A DNA stretch of 64,000 bases. Source: Ptiloglossa arizonensis (taxonomy: Eukaryota > Arthropoda > Insecta > Hymenoptera > Colletidae). Each line of letters begins with the position of its first letter. The stretch's first letter is position 1. The stretch is from NCBI RefSeq assembly GCF_051014685.1, contig NC_135055.1, positions 15,364,001-15,428,000 on the forward strand, read 5' to 3'. The translations under genes and the position numbers were made by a program. Positions 14,613 to 27,013 of this stretch are shown in pieces. The notes beneath the pieces are model-generated. The model was not told the DNA's origin and searched no databases. It saw nothing but the letters and a program-made list of their open reading frames with translations.

Positions 14613-17082
14613 GTCGGTGCTACTGACGCACGAATGGTAGGTCTCGTGGTCACTGGGTTTCCTTTTTATAGCGTCAGTACATCCTGGCCGTCGACGCTCT
14701 GAATAACGACATTGTGGAAAAATAAATTACGCAAGCGAGCATGATCGTGCAAACATGGATTATCCACGGATCGTCCTATTCGTTGCTCACAATAATGAAA
14801 GGAGATGATTTTCGGATAGCTATAACCATCGGATATCCTGAAGTTATCCCAATCCTCGTGATCAAATTATCCTGATCGTGACTCGAAAGAAAAAAGCTTC
14901 CGGAATTATTAGTCGAGACAACCGATGAAGTTGTACATCGGTTAAATGTTTAAGCGATTAAAGGGAATTATTGTGCATTATTCAGGGCTGCCATTAGACA
15001 CGCATGCGTGACCACATGGGCATCAGGGCAGTCGAACGAGCTCGAATTAGGCGAAGAACGTTCTAGACCGCACGACGATCGAAATTGTTCACCTATCGGA
15101 TGATTTCCCTATGATTTGCATTGTCTCGAGCATTTTGCAACGGTAGTAATGTTCGACGAAGGAACGTCGATCGTAATTGTACACGTTAAGTAGGAAAATT
15201 GAGAAAAATGGTTAAAAATTGCCGACCTTTTTTTTTGACCGGTTGGGGAAATTATTTGAAGGTATTGCGAGGTAAAAACGAGAGGTAGTAATATTTTTAT
15301 TGAAACGAAATTGGAGCGAAACGAGTTTTAAATAACGTATAGATTTTAACATAACTTTTGTTGCAATACGATCCAAATTTTGAGTGCATTTTAGAACGTG
15401 GAATGCACAATTCTGCATCGTGATAAAATTATTTCCTAATACGTGACCTGATATAAAAACAGTTTATTTCGTGACTTCTTTTCTCTTAAAATAATGTAAA
15501 AAGAACACGAAGTGCTCTCGTGAAGCTACAAAACAATTATGACGAAAAAAGAATAGAAGTTACCAAGTCGTAACATTTAAGAAATTAAATATAATTTTGT
15601 GCAATACTTCGGATCTCTATCGGAGTTAGACAATAATTGCATTAATTTGACAAGTAGCGATAAATTGTTAAATAAATATGTACATCAAACCAGTCTCGTA
15701 TTGAATACTTTTTAATACAAGCAAGTGAATAATAAATGGGTATTTTTCTCTCTTGGTCTATAATGTATAAACTTGTTTCTCTAGAAAAGTAAGTTCCCTT
15801 CTGTAATCATTAAGAGCAACTATTATTTTCTAAATGTGTATTATATACATTTTTACAAACAAAACAAAAGTATTTTTTAATTATCAACACAGAAAAGAAA
15901 GAACTTTAACCGGTCCCTGTTGAGTAATTAAAAGCGAAAATGGAAAATCCGTTTTTATTTAATTCAGCCAACAAAATCGCTCATCGAGTATTTCGCCCCC
16001 ATTAAATAGGCGTTAATTACCATCGATACGAATTTCCTAAAAAAAATCGTCGAAAAACGATTGTTCCAAGAAATGAAAAAAAGCATAAAAAGCACTCTTT
16101 CACCGAAGTTTGTCCAATTATCGCGAGACCTACTCGCTCCGTGAAATGCGTTCTGGAAAACCAGAGACAATTCTCAAATACTCCGTCGAGGAGGAGTACG
16201 AGATCAAAGAATGCACGTCCGATGGCAAAGGGAAGAAGACGTTGGAAACGTGAGCGTGATCCGCGAAACGAACTGGAGCGTGAAAAGCTGGAAATTCTGA
16301 AACGTTTACAGGAGCATAGGGACGGAAAAGTTGCGCGGTGAAAATTGTAAAGTTACAACAGAGTAATACTCGCCTTCGACGCTCTCCTACTACCCTAGTA
16401 ATATATTTAATATTACTTGATATTTACGTTAAATTATTAAATTAAACAATTCGGTGACCCGGTTACCCTGGACACGGGGATACAGACCCTGCAAAATGTT
16501 CATTCCCCCGACCTGTCCATCGCCGAGTATCGATTTTCCCGTGTTGTTAATCTTGAAACAGACGCGAGTACATTGTACACCGTCGCGACATAACGTGGTG
16601 TGCAGTTCTTAGAACCGGGTAAACTCGTTGGGGAGCATAGACGATCGTCTCCTGGTAACGGGTTCCCGGCTAGAAATTGGCGGGAATCGAACGAAACGTT
16701 CCCAGTCAATATTCGAACCGATCGAAACACGGTTTTCGGTACGATCGACCTCTTTGGGAAATCTGCTTCCCTGCTACATGAGCACCACTCAGCACACCCT
16801 CTGGATTCCCACAGGACGTGCGTGTATCATTAACGGGGCATTCTTGTCCCTTTTTCAGTCGTAGACCAGTGGTTCGCATTCCAGAGATCTCGATACCTTC
16901 GTCGTTGTAAAAAATATTCCAAGACGTATCTTTTTTTATAAAATTTTAAAACACAAAATTATTGGATTCAGTAAATTGATACACGTGATTGAGATTTTGA
17001 TAAGAGTTAAGCAGAGACTCGCATGGTTAAGTCTAGGAAATACATTGTGAAAATGGAAATATAAAAATATTGTTACGAGTGA
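14613..17082. other. Intergenic between two divergent genes
   Basis: This lies between the start of the carboxylesterase (-) and the proposed start of the aminopeptidase (+), so both promoters should lie here. An open frame at 16141-16341 is Arg/Lys-rich, has open overlapping frames and no recognised domain, so I do not call it a gene. The run CAGGGCTGCCA at 14983-14993 resembles a hAT terminus, but no partner end was found. Confidence 0.4.
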
Positions 17083-20000
17083 ATGTTCTTCTATACAATT
17101 TTTTCTTCTTTTGTATTTTTACAAACATTGTGTACATTGTATACATAGGCGTGCGAATCCATAACGTTACATTTGTATTATACAATATATGGATTTTAAG
17201 CAATTATATAGAGATTGTTTCAGATTGATCGAAAAGTAGACAAATACTGGTATTAATTTCAATTTCAGTATTTTCTCAGTTTCTGTCTAGAGAAAGCAAG
17301 CCCGATCCAATCCATAATTCTTTTGCTCTATCTTTGAGGTTATGTTAGGTGCATTACATCGTCGAGCATCAAGTTATACCGTCAGAATGCTATCTTTGGT
17401 TCTTAATATAAATTTTTACTAAATGCATAATAAATCCATAGTAAATGTATATTAATTTTCTATATTTGTTATTAAAAGTGTCGTCAATTTAACGTATGTA
17501 CGTACATTTATAGAAAATATTAGCAAATATATAAATGTTATTATACATAAAATAAAATTTAATATAAAACAATTGTTTATTCGAAGGATTTTGTATTGTA
17601 CAGAGAGATGTAGTTAATAAATCTATTTTTATACAATGTTTTCATCGGGGGCGTAGCTCAGATGGTAGAGCGCTCGCTTAGCATGCGAGAGGTACCGGGA
17701 TCGATGCCCGGCGCCTCCAAGTTGTATATTTTTTTTTTTTCAATTCTTTTTATCACTTTTCTATAGTCAAATAAATACTTATAAATAAATATTTTACATT
17801 ATTAATATTTTAATCGCGAAAAACATCCATCGTACACATTCAATATAAAAAATACGCAAAAATGCAAAGAATACAGTTACCTTCTTAACGCATAAAATTG
17901 AAAAATTTATTGTCTTCTTAATACTCAAAAATATAAAAACTTACTCTTGTACAAAAAATACATGTATTATTAGGTATATTATACTCTCTGCTTATTATGT
18001 ACGATATAGAAAATACAATTAAAGATAGCATCGCTGCAAATTAAATCTGTTTCGAATGTAATTAATTTCTTCTAATGCAACGATAATTCTTTTGTACAGG
18101 TTTTACGGACGCATACTATCTTCAAAACGAAATTAAAGAACCACTTTTTAATTACAAAGGAGCGAAAAGATTTCACTGCCCAGACAGTGCTCACGAACAA
18201 CCTGCCAATAGAAAAGACACCTCGTTAAGATTAAAACAATTAAGATCGGAGATGAGTCGCATCTCTTCCGTCCAAGGTCCAGCCCTCGACGGATATATTG
18301 TCACATCGGATGACGCACATCAGGTAAGTACATCTTCAAATACAATTTATACCTTGTTAGTACTACACTGTATAATAATTATTATTGTTATCACGGATTG
18401 AGTTATTGGTTTGACAAATAGCGTTTCGACAGAAGCGATTTAACCAAATTTGCATCTTCGATGATATCCCAATTATTATCTCAAATTCCATCGCAGTGCT
18501 TTCTAATCACGAATATTGCTCCGCTTTGATACTTAATACTTCGCTAATAATTAATACTTCGTGACTCCAGAGATTAGTGAATTAAACCTTCGATATTAAT
18601 AATTAAATCGCGATCTTTATCGTCAGAGCGAGTCGGTAGATCCACGAGATATGAGGAGAGAATTCATCACTGGATTCTACGGGAGCGCTGGAGAGGCTCT
18701 TATCACTTTGAACAAGGCCGTGTTTTGGACCGATGGAAGGTATTATGTTCTGGCAGACCAACAACTAGATTGCAACTGGATACTTATGAAAGATCTCAGA
18801 GACGACGTAAGTTCAGCCTGAATTTCCAAAACTTGAAAAAAGAAACGAAGTTCAATATATGTACATACATACATATGTACGTAGATGATTGAGACGCTTT
18901 GCAAGAAGTAAAATGTTTACACACACAGCAGAAAAATTAATATAAATCGAATATAATTTAACCAGGGTAACGATACAAAAATATGTACATGTGTATGTGT
19001 GTATGTATTTATTAGTACCATAGAGTATGAAATTTGTAATTCGTTTCCCTCGATTTCTTATACGTTTAAAAATCTGCTTGTAAATTAAGTTATTTCGCAA
19101 AATTCATTAAATTGTCTCTGTTTATTTTTAATTATGTATATACAATGTACATAGTATATATTACAATCAAAAAATTTTTAGTAGAATAACGATATTTCAT
19201 TTCCATTTTGATAAGAATATATTACTGTTTATTGTGCCTACTAACGAGTTACAAAACATCGTTATATACATGTAGATATATATACTTATGTATATACGAC
19301 TCATAGTGCAATGCAATCCCGTAGTCTGCGTTTTTAGCCACTAGATGGCGGATAAGTTGAACGATCTCTCGCTGGTGGAGTTTCGCAACGATTGCTACAT
19401 ATAGGCTGCGATCGGAGCGAGTAGTTAAGATCATACTTCACAGGATCATTTCTGTAGTAGATCTCATTTGCTCTGTGCCCTAACGCAGAGTTGATGCAAC
19501 CACGATGAGGAGACGTAGCCTCTTTCCCTGAGCGTGAGGAAGACTTGAGAAGTTGATGTAAATCAATTTCTCAGTCATCGATGATCGTTCACCCCTTATA
19601 CTTAGTATAAGGGGCCCGGGAAGTGAGGTTTTCTGAGTGGCTTTTCTTATATTAATATTTACCAAAAATAATTAACTAATATTTACCAAAAATAATTAAC
19701 CCTTGCCCGAAAAAATGAGTTATAATAATTTAACAAAATTGAAAATATATAATACTATTTTATTAACATTTAATAAAACAATTAAATAAATTCTTGAATT
19801 TTCAAGAGCGTATTATTTTGTATGTTTATTGTTTGTACATTTTTAAGTACAATAATTATTAAGTTTCATTTTATTTTTACATCACTCTAAATCTCTTTTT
19901 GCATTAAAATAGTATAATAATTTCATTTTTAAAGTTTTATTTAGAGCAACGTGTACCCAATGCTTTAGAGGTGTTTTTAGATGAAACTTGAAAAGTTTAC

Positions 20001-23000
20001 CAATCGATCAACGTTAACTGTTCCATATACTGTTAACATTAACAAATCGCTCTGAGTAGATTCTTCACGTCGTAAAGTTCTCTCTTTCGACGCTGTGCAA
20101 TTTGTGTTAAGATCCATTACAATAATAAATGCTTTCCACCGTGCAGGTTCCCTCGATAACAGAATGGCTGAAGCATGAATTTCAAAGTCGGGAACACGTG
20201 CGTATTGGCGCCGATCCAACGCTCGTCTCAGCTGACAGGTGGGAAACGTGGGAGCAAGAATTAGGTAATGAAACATGACTCAAAGCCACACTTAATCTGT
20301 CGGCACAAATAAACAACGAATTTATACGCATCGTTCCACTGTTTCTCACATCAACACCGCATAAACGTCATTGTTGCGTCGCAAATTAAACACGGTCAAG
20401 GGTTTTCGGAGACTTTAACGCCTGTCGCGCTAAATTAATGACCTGCGAAACGTCACAAACGGAGATTCCCAGAAGGGTCGTCTTTTAACCCGTTAAGGGC
20501 GACGTGCGATTCTCAATTTCATGATCTGTCAACGAATCAAGCTTTTGTATATTCTTTTCTACTTAATTTACGAAACTAGTAAAATAATAATACGGTAATG
20601 ATATCATAATAACGTAATGTATTAAATTTATATTAGATACACTTATTGTTAGTTATCTCCACATTTGATAAAGAATAAACAAACGTAAGTACACCGATCG
20701 AAGCATCCATTTCTATTTTAACGTGTTCTTACAACTATATCTTCCTTATAGTAAATTTAAGTAAGAAACTATTGAGTGAATTTTTAAAGTACATTGCACA
20801 CCATGGCAATCGAATCTAAAGATACATCGATTGGAATAAAAATAGAGAGCGCCACGATCTCTAGAGGCGACACAGGCGTCGTCCTCGATGGGTTAACGTC
20901 GATTCGTTCCTCCAGTAGCTGTACGATTAAAATTCGAACCCTTCTTCACCCCACCCCCTCCCCTCACGAACGGGAGTTTCCGTACATTAACGACAGCGTT
21001 CGTGTCCAGCGAATTCGTCCGTAAGATTGGTTCCTGTCCGTAACAACCTGGTGGACTTGATCTGGCAGGTCGGCCGACCGAATTACAATTCGTACGCGGC
21101 TTATCCGCTGCCGGACAAGTACACGGGAAGAGTCTGGCAAGAGAAGATCCAAATGGTCCGCGCCGAAATGGTGGACTCGATGGTTGACGCTCTCGTGATC
21201 ACCGCCCTCGACGAGATCGCGTGGCTGTTCAACATCCGTGGCTACGATCTGCCGAACACTCCCGTGCTAAGGGCGTACACTGTGATCACCCACGGAGCCA
21301 TCCATCTGTACACGCCGCGACAGAAAGTTCTACGCTCGGTCGAAGAACACCTGAGGATGGATTTTTGCAGCCACGAGAACTGCGTGAGGTAAGCGACGAA
21401 TACAGGTTCGTCTTATTTGCGTAAAATTGAAATATCAGGTTGTTCGGGAAGTCATCTCGTTTTTCAAAATGGAGAACATATAATTTGATCAAATGTTTAG
21501 ACATTCTAGAAAAATCGTGTTTCATTTTCACCAAAAAGAAAAAATGAAACGACTTTCCGAACAACCCGATAGATTTCAACGGTGGATCGTTGCACAAGTA
21601 GTTATTACAAAATACAGCAACTCTATTACTATGTACTATTGTTATCACTATTACTGTATGTAGTAATACCAAGTTGTGTACACCTTCTCCGACATATTTT
21701 AATCGTGCATCGTTTTGCATCCAGATGGCATAATTATACAAGTATCTGGTACGATCTGCGAACAATGTCTCAAGTCTGGAACACCGTGTGGTTGCCAACA
21801 CATTGCAGTTACAGTCCAGGCGCTTCCATGGAAATATTCAACTCCGTACGTACAAATTAATCCCGTTAAATGAATCGCGCTCGTTGATAATTCGTTGCGC
21901 GTACAACTAGATTTACTTTAATTTCCACAGCATGGAATTTTGCTATTTATTTTTTAAATACATACGAGGTGTACCCAAGACTCTAAATTTTCATCGAGTG
22001 TTCGAACATTCTACTCGAGAGAAAGACGAACCGACGAAACGTTCAATTTTTCGTTCAGTCAGTATTTACAAGATTTCGATAAAATGTCAAGTTCCATTGT
22101 CGCGAACTCGTAAAATCGAGGGTGAGAAAATCTCTGCGCGGGTAAACAAATCGCTCGTCGAGAAGGATTGAAAAATTTGAGAACCTCTGACACGGAGAAC
22201 GCTCGACTCTGCCACGCGCCATTTTATCGAATACACCGAGTCGGCCTCTACCGTACGAGCATTAGAGCGGATAATCCTAGGCGACCGTACACCTTCTCCG
22301 ACATGTTCCCCTGTCCTCGTAGAGCTTGTTGAGCTTAGCTTGATCGCCACGTGACGGGCTGACACACCTCTGTAGACATAGTCCAAACACGGACGGTTCC
22401 CTTTCTAGCGATGCACGGTATTCTCATTATTATATAGAATGCCGGGACACAGATGGCGGACGACAGATATCACGTATCGCTGTAACGCGTTCCGTAAGTG
22501 TATACCGCGCACATAGTATTGGTTGGTTCTAGCGGCGGGTGATATCACCTTCTGCTCGGCATGCTAGCCGGAGCTTCGGGACGCCTAGACGCCCGCGGCA
22601 CCAGAAATCAGGGAGCAGTGCTCTGCTCGTCACGAACCACTGCACACGTTGCTAACGTTGAATGCTCGTGATAGGTCTCCCGATACAATTTCCACGCGAG
22701 ACGAATTCGTTCCTTGATAAACTAACGATCGTTCATAGAATCGATCGAATAATATCTATCGTTATCGATGATACTCTTTCCAATGACAGCACCGGTGCGT
22801 CTCCATTTTGAGAATCGGTTTATCGATGACGGATTAATCTACCGAACGAACCTACAGAGAATGCATTCGAATAATATTTACAGTACTAGTAAGTCTGTCT
22901 TTTAGAATAATTTCTAGCGTTATCGATGATGAATTAATGAGTTCGTCGCCAACAGACAAATTTACTACCTGGATCCACAAAGAAAGCATCCGAATCATTT

Positions 23001-26000
23001 ACAATTTATCGAATCGAACGATCGTAAATCTTGACACGTGATGAGGAACGAATACTTTCTCAGATCCCACCGGAGAAACGTTTGGCGAAACCGTCGCCAG
23101 TGTTGAGTCTTCGAGCGGAAAAGAACGACGTCGAGGCGGAAGGAATGAGAAGGTCTCATTTGAGAGACGCAGTGGCGATGTGCGATTTCCTCGCGTACAT
23201 GGAGGAGCAATACGAGTTGAATTCGGACGGATGGGACGAGATGCAGGTAGCCCGATTGGCGGACGAATTTCGTTACGAGCAAGACTATAATAAGGGCCTC
23301 TCTTTTCCGACTATCGCCGGATACGGCCCTCACGCGGCTATCCCCCACTACGAGCCGAACAATCTCACGAACATCAAGATCGGAAAAACGTCTACTCTGG
23401 TGGTGGATTCTGGGGGACAGTATCTGGGTAACAGATTTTTATCTCTTCGTATTCCTATAAATTTTCTTTCTAACTAAGAGGCATTAAAATATAAGCAATT
23501 TTAATTATTGAATAATTATCGTTCATTTTAAATTGCCCTGTACCTTTATAAATGTTGTACCCAGGTAATAGGTTTTAAACCTTATTCCTATCAACTGAAC
23601 TTACAAATAACACGCTTTAAATATTATTTATACAAATTTACTACCTAGATAGTATATCAAAAACTTATCTGTATCATTCACCAATACAAAATACAGAAGT
23701 AAGTTCGGTGTAATTTACTTTTCCTATTTTTAGTTACTTTTTTTCAGTAAATTGCATTCAAGCATTGACTTTTATTTTTCATTCTTAAAACAAAATAGCT
23801 GTAAAAGAGTGTGAGCGTACTATAAGTGCATACTATGGGACGAAAAGTCACACAAAAGTTTTTTAAAGCTTGACTAAAAATTTCGAGAAACGCTGACCTA
23901 GGTAATATAACATTTTTATACACTCTCAGCGATCTACGATTAATTCTGACAAATTTCTTTAAACGTATATTGTATGGAAATACTTTGTACAGACGGGACG
24001 ACCGATGTAACAAGAACCTTGCATTTCGGTACACCAACGGAGGATCAAAGGAAGGCATACACAAGGGTGTTGATTGGTGCAATACAATTGTCGTCCCTGG
24101 TCTTCCCGAACAGCCTGAAATCCACTCATCTGGATGTTGTTGCGAGATCACCGTTGTGGAACATTGGTTACGACTACTTGCACGGAACTAGCCATGGAAT
24201 CGGTCACTTCTTGTCTGTCCACGAATGTTTGTACCATTCCATTAAACTTCAAACATTCTTCCATTTGAGTATACGTGCAACATTTCTGAGACAAAAAGTC
24301 TCAAACGTATGGACCTCAAGTTTTTAACTTCGTAACATGACGAGATAATAAAGGGAGCATCCAGTCGCGTCTATTGTAATAGCTTCAATTATATGCAACT
24401 AGTATAACGTTAACAATGCTAAGAAATGTTAGTAAAAGACATTTATACATTCGAGTAGTATTATTTAAAATTTATTTTTACAAACAACACAAATAAAATA
24501 ATATTTTCCTGGTCCTTCACACTAGATGCACTGCAACCAGTCTTCATTGAACGATTCCTTACATATATATATACATATAGGTATAAACGAAAAATACCGG
24601 TACAATACTAATATTTAATCATTTACAAGTCTCCTCTCTATATTTTCAGCGCTTATCAGTATATCGTACATGCAAGTCTCAGCATCGGATGATATGTGCG
24701 GTGCCGTCGAACTGAAACCAGGATTCTTTTTATCCAACGAGCCGGGATACTACAAGGAGGGAGATTTTGGTGTTCGTTTGGAGAACATCATCGAAGTCGT
24801 GAAAGCGGGAAAATCGGTAAAGTATTAGAAATTCGATTCGATGATTTCTCAACGGAAACGTGTGAACGTGGCTGTTCGTTCTTTCAGAAAGACACGGAAA
24901 CGTTTTTGAAGTTCAGGGACGTCACGCTGGTTCCGTACGAGCCAAAGTTGATCGACATTGGTATGCTGAGCTCGTCCCACGTGAGTCACGTGTTGCTTCC
25001 TTGCGAGGCACCTGCGCAATACAGTATTTTCTCGATAAATGTGAAAGCCTTTGGATCAAAATTCACATTTACAAAAGACCATCCACGAGAGTCTATACTT
25101 CTGTCGGCATTTCGTCGGCAACGACGGCCACAAAAAAAGACAGACAATGAAAGAAAAAAATTGGGACTGATCTTCGAGGCAGTCGCCAAAGTTTAAAGGC
25201 TATTTTTGATCGCTTACAAGATCGATACAATCACACTTTTTTTTCATTTTTGGTTCTTTTTTTATGAAACCTTTATCAACATATTTTTAAGATCTTCCCG
25301 ATTAAAATGAAACCATATATAACATAATTTGGATGATATTTACTCATTTAGCAAGTGATATTAAATTAATATTTTTCATTTATTAAATAAGTCTCTCTTT
25401 TATTCATACTTATAGTAGTCATACAAAGCGATCAAATGTGGTTCGAAATCGATAAAATCTGGTTTCTTTCACATTTATCGTTTAATAAACAAATAAATAT
25501 GATCTGAATTATATCACATTGGTCTCATTTTAATCAAAAAGACCTGACAAGTAAATAGTAACATTTTCATTAACAAAAAGCTAATAATAACAAAAAATTC
25601 ATGTTTGTATTAGTATGTATTGTTTCACTAAAACAAGCATTTATCTTATCGACTAATGTTACATGACTGATTTCAAAGAGACCCATCCCACATAGGATAA
25701 ATTTTTCACATTTATGGTGACCATCGGTTTCACAGTTATCACGACAACACTGTATAGCATATTTCCATTTTTGAGAGATAAAAATCGGGATCAAGAGTTC
25801 ATTCGAAAGTAGGGCAGATAGCGATTCTTATCTCGAGCATCAAGACCTAATCATACAGGATGTATGATTACTTTTGTACCAGATGCATACTGAAATGCAT
25901 TGAGAAGCTTAATAAATTCTATATTTAACCGCATCCTTCAATGTTTGCACAGAAACGATGGTTGAATAATTACTATCGGCGAATTCGGGACGAAGTAGGT

Positions 26001-26192
26001 CCGGAATTAAAGAAGAGATTCAAAATGAATGCTTTTGACTGGATGCTGAGAAAAACTGCAACTATTCCGGAGTCGAGTCCAGTTGATGAAGGACTACTTT
26101 TCCGCCATTCTCACTCAACACCTTCCACTTTTAAACAGTTCCATCTATTAGTCCTTGTTATGGTTGTTTATCATATTCTACCCAGTAAGTAA
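17083..26192 (+). CDS. Xaa-Pro aminopeptidase (aminopeptidase P, XPNPEP2-like), 11 exons
   Basis: A M24B metallopeptidase that removes an N-terminal residue preceding proline. Exons: 17083-17131 (proposed), 18100-18323, 18627-18806, 20147-20264, 21010-21388, 21725-21845, 23064-23427, 23993-24226, 24650-24816, 24888-24980, 25953-26192. All phases match, giving 722 residues. Metal ligands equivalent to the family's Asp, Asp, His, Glu, Glu are Asp472 (DSGGQY), Asp483 (DGTTDVTRT), His546 (HGTSHGIGH), Glu587 (SNEPGYY) and Glu601 (RLENI). The short first exon encodes a hydrophobic signal sequence ([17 protein letters not shown]). The C-terminus ends in a hydrophobic stretch ([13 protein letters not shown]), which fits GPI-anchored XPNPEP2 rather than cytosolic XPNPEP1. 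The donor after exon 8 (GTTTGT) is weak. Exon 1 is the least certain part; the other exons are secure. Confidence 0.88.
17647..17719 (+). tRNA. tRNA-Ala (anticodon AGC)
   Basis: A 73-nt cloverleaf. The 7-bp acceptor stem is GGGGGCG with CGCCTCC and includes the G3:U70 wobble pair that identifies alanine tRNA. The discriminator base is A. The anticodon loop TTAGCAT carries AGC at 17680-17682, and the CTCGC/GCGAG and CCGGG/CCCGG stems are perfect. A-box (TAGCTCAGATGG) and B-box-like internal promoter sequences are present. A T-run about 10 bases downstream (17729-17738) would terminate RNA polymerase III. There is no intron. It lies on the same strand as the aminopeptidase gene, inside that gene's first intron if the proposed exon 1 is right. 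Confidence 0.97.
17727..17739 (+). terminator. Pol III T-run terminator
   Basis: A run of Ts follows the tRNA-Ala 3' end by about 10 bases. This is the usual RNA polymerase III stop for a eukaryotic tRNA gene. Confidence 0.75.
19300..19650. other. GC-richer structured island in intron 3
   Basis: This lies between aminopeptidase exons 3 and 4. It stands out from its AT-rich flanks and contains several self-complementary segments. One is a perfect 11-bp hairpin with a one-base loop (19592-19614, CCCCTTATACT/AGTATAAGGGG). Another is a near-perfect pairing of TGAGAAGTTGAT with ATCAATTTCTCA just upstream. Open frames on the minus strand are short and unrecognised. It could be a transposon fragment or a structured RNA; I cannot decide which. 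Confidence 0.4.
19653..19700. repeat. 24-bp tandem duplication
   Basis: Two exact head-to-tail copies of a 24-base unit beginning TAATATTTACCAAAAATAAT, at 19653-19676 and 19677-19700. It sits at the edge of the structured intronic island and could mark a small slippage event or a duplication made on insertion. Confidence 0.9.
21435..21569 (+). mobile_element. Mariner-like MITE, copy B
   Basis: A 135-bp element in aminopeptidase intron 5, with TA at 21433-21434 and 21570-21571. The terminal inverted repeats read TCAGGTTGTTCGGGAAGTC and, reverse-complemented, TCGGGTTGTTCGGAAAGTC. They continue for about 30 bases into T-rich sequence. It has no coding capacity. It is homologous to 1379-1509 in inverted orientation and better preserved than that copy, so it is probably the younger insertion. 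Confidence 0.8.
22190..22680. other. GC-rich island in intron 6
   Basis: This part of the intron between aminopeptidase exons 6 and 7 is rich in CpG compared with its surroundings. It has no long open frame on the gene strand. It holds an 18-base run (GTACACCTTCTCCGACAT, 22287-22304) that is also present at 21678-21695 just upstream of exon 6. It may be an enhancer, an internal promoter or a transposon relic; the sequence alone does not say. Confidence 0.35.
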
Positions 26193-27013
26193 AATTCAGG
26201 GGAATCCTTTTTAAAGTAAGAAAGACTCAACTTTCTTTTACTGTTGCTTTGTATTTTAGATTTGCCAAATACGTGGAGCTAATTAAAAAGAAGAAAGGTA
26301 TTAGAGTTTGTAAAAATTTAGCTAGTAACCATAAATGTTATATCATTATTAACTTATTTATACGGAGAACAGTTTATTTCGTATATTGTATTTAATCTTG
26401 TTAACGTACCCCATTCTTTTATGTTGCTGCCAATACTAATTACAAAAAAATAGAAATTGCAAATTGTAAAATCTCGAATGTAACGAAAATCTTCAAATAA
26501 AAAAATAGTATTGTGCATAACCAAGTGTAGATACAAGCACATATTCTATTTAACTCGTTACTAAGCATGGAACCAAGGCCAGAGAGTTTTTAAATCATAG
26601 ACACTATTTCTATCCAAAAATAAATAATAAATTCAAGAAAAACAACCTCTCAGTTAAATTATAGAGAATCATCTTCTAACTGATATAAAGATATCGATAC
26701 TTTGTATTTTTACCTGACTGCTGTTCTGTCTTTCTTCGTACATTATCTTGTTAATATTGTATAAGAAATAGAATAAAGCGTTATAATAATGAGCAAATTA
26801 TATTTACAGTTTTATATATTCCTAGACAAATTAACTGTACATGCATACAAAAATATATGACGTACTAAAAAATTGTAAGTCTTTCCATATTTAATATTAT
26901 TTATATATTGTATCATTTAGCAATTAAACACATTTATTACAATCTCTAACAAATTACTATTTATATATTATTATTTAAATACTTATATTTGTATTGGATA
27001 TAATTTCCGCAAG
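26193..27013. other. Shared 3' region of aminopeptidase and NDUFAF4
   Basis: AT-rich sequence between two convergent genes. Plus-strand AATAAA at 26772-26777 could serve the aminopeptidase, and minus-strand AATAAA at 26933-26938 the NDUFAF4 gene. A possible alternative last aminopeptidase exon lies at 26260-26282: a donor inside exon 11 (after 26184) joins it in frame to end NLPNTWS. Confidence 0.5.

Noticed and set aside
14983..14993. CAGGGCTGCCA resembling a hAT transposon terminus
   Set aside because: No inverted partner or 8-bp duplication was found nearby.
16141..16341. Lys/Arg-rich 66-codon open frame upstream of the aminopeptidase
   Set aside because: Two other frames are largely open over the same bases and no family is recognised. 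It does not supply the phase needed by aminopeptidase exon 2.
20485..20515. TTAACCCGTTAAGGGCGACG resembling a piggyBac-type end
   Set aside because: No matching inverted end with a second TTAA in the surrounding intron.
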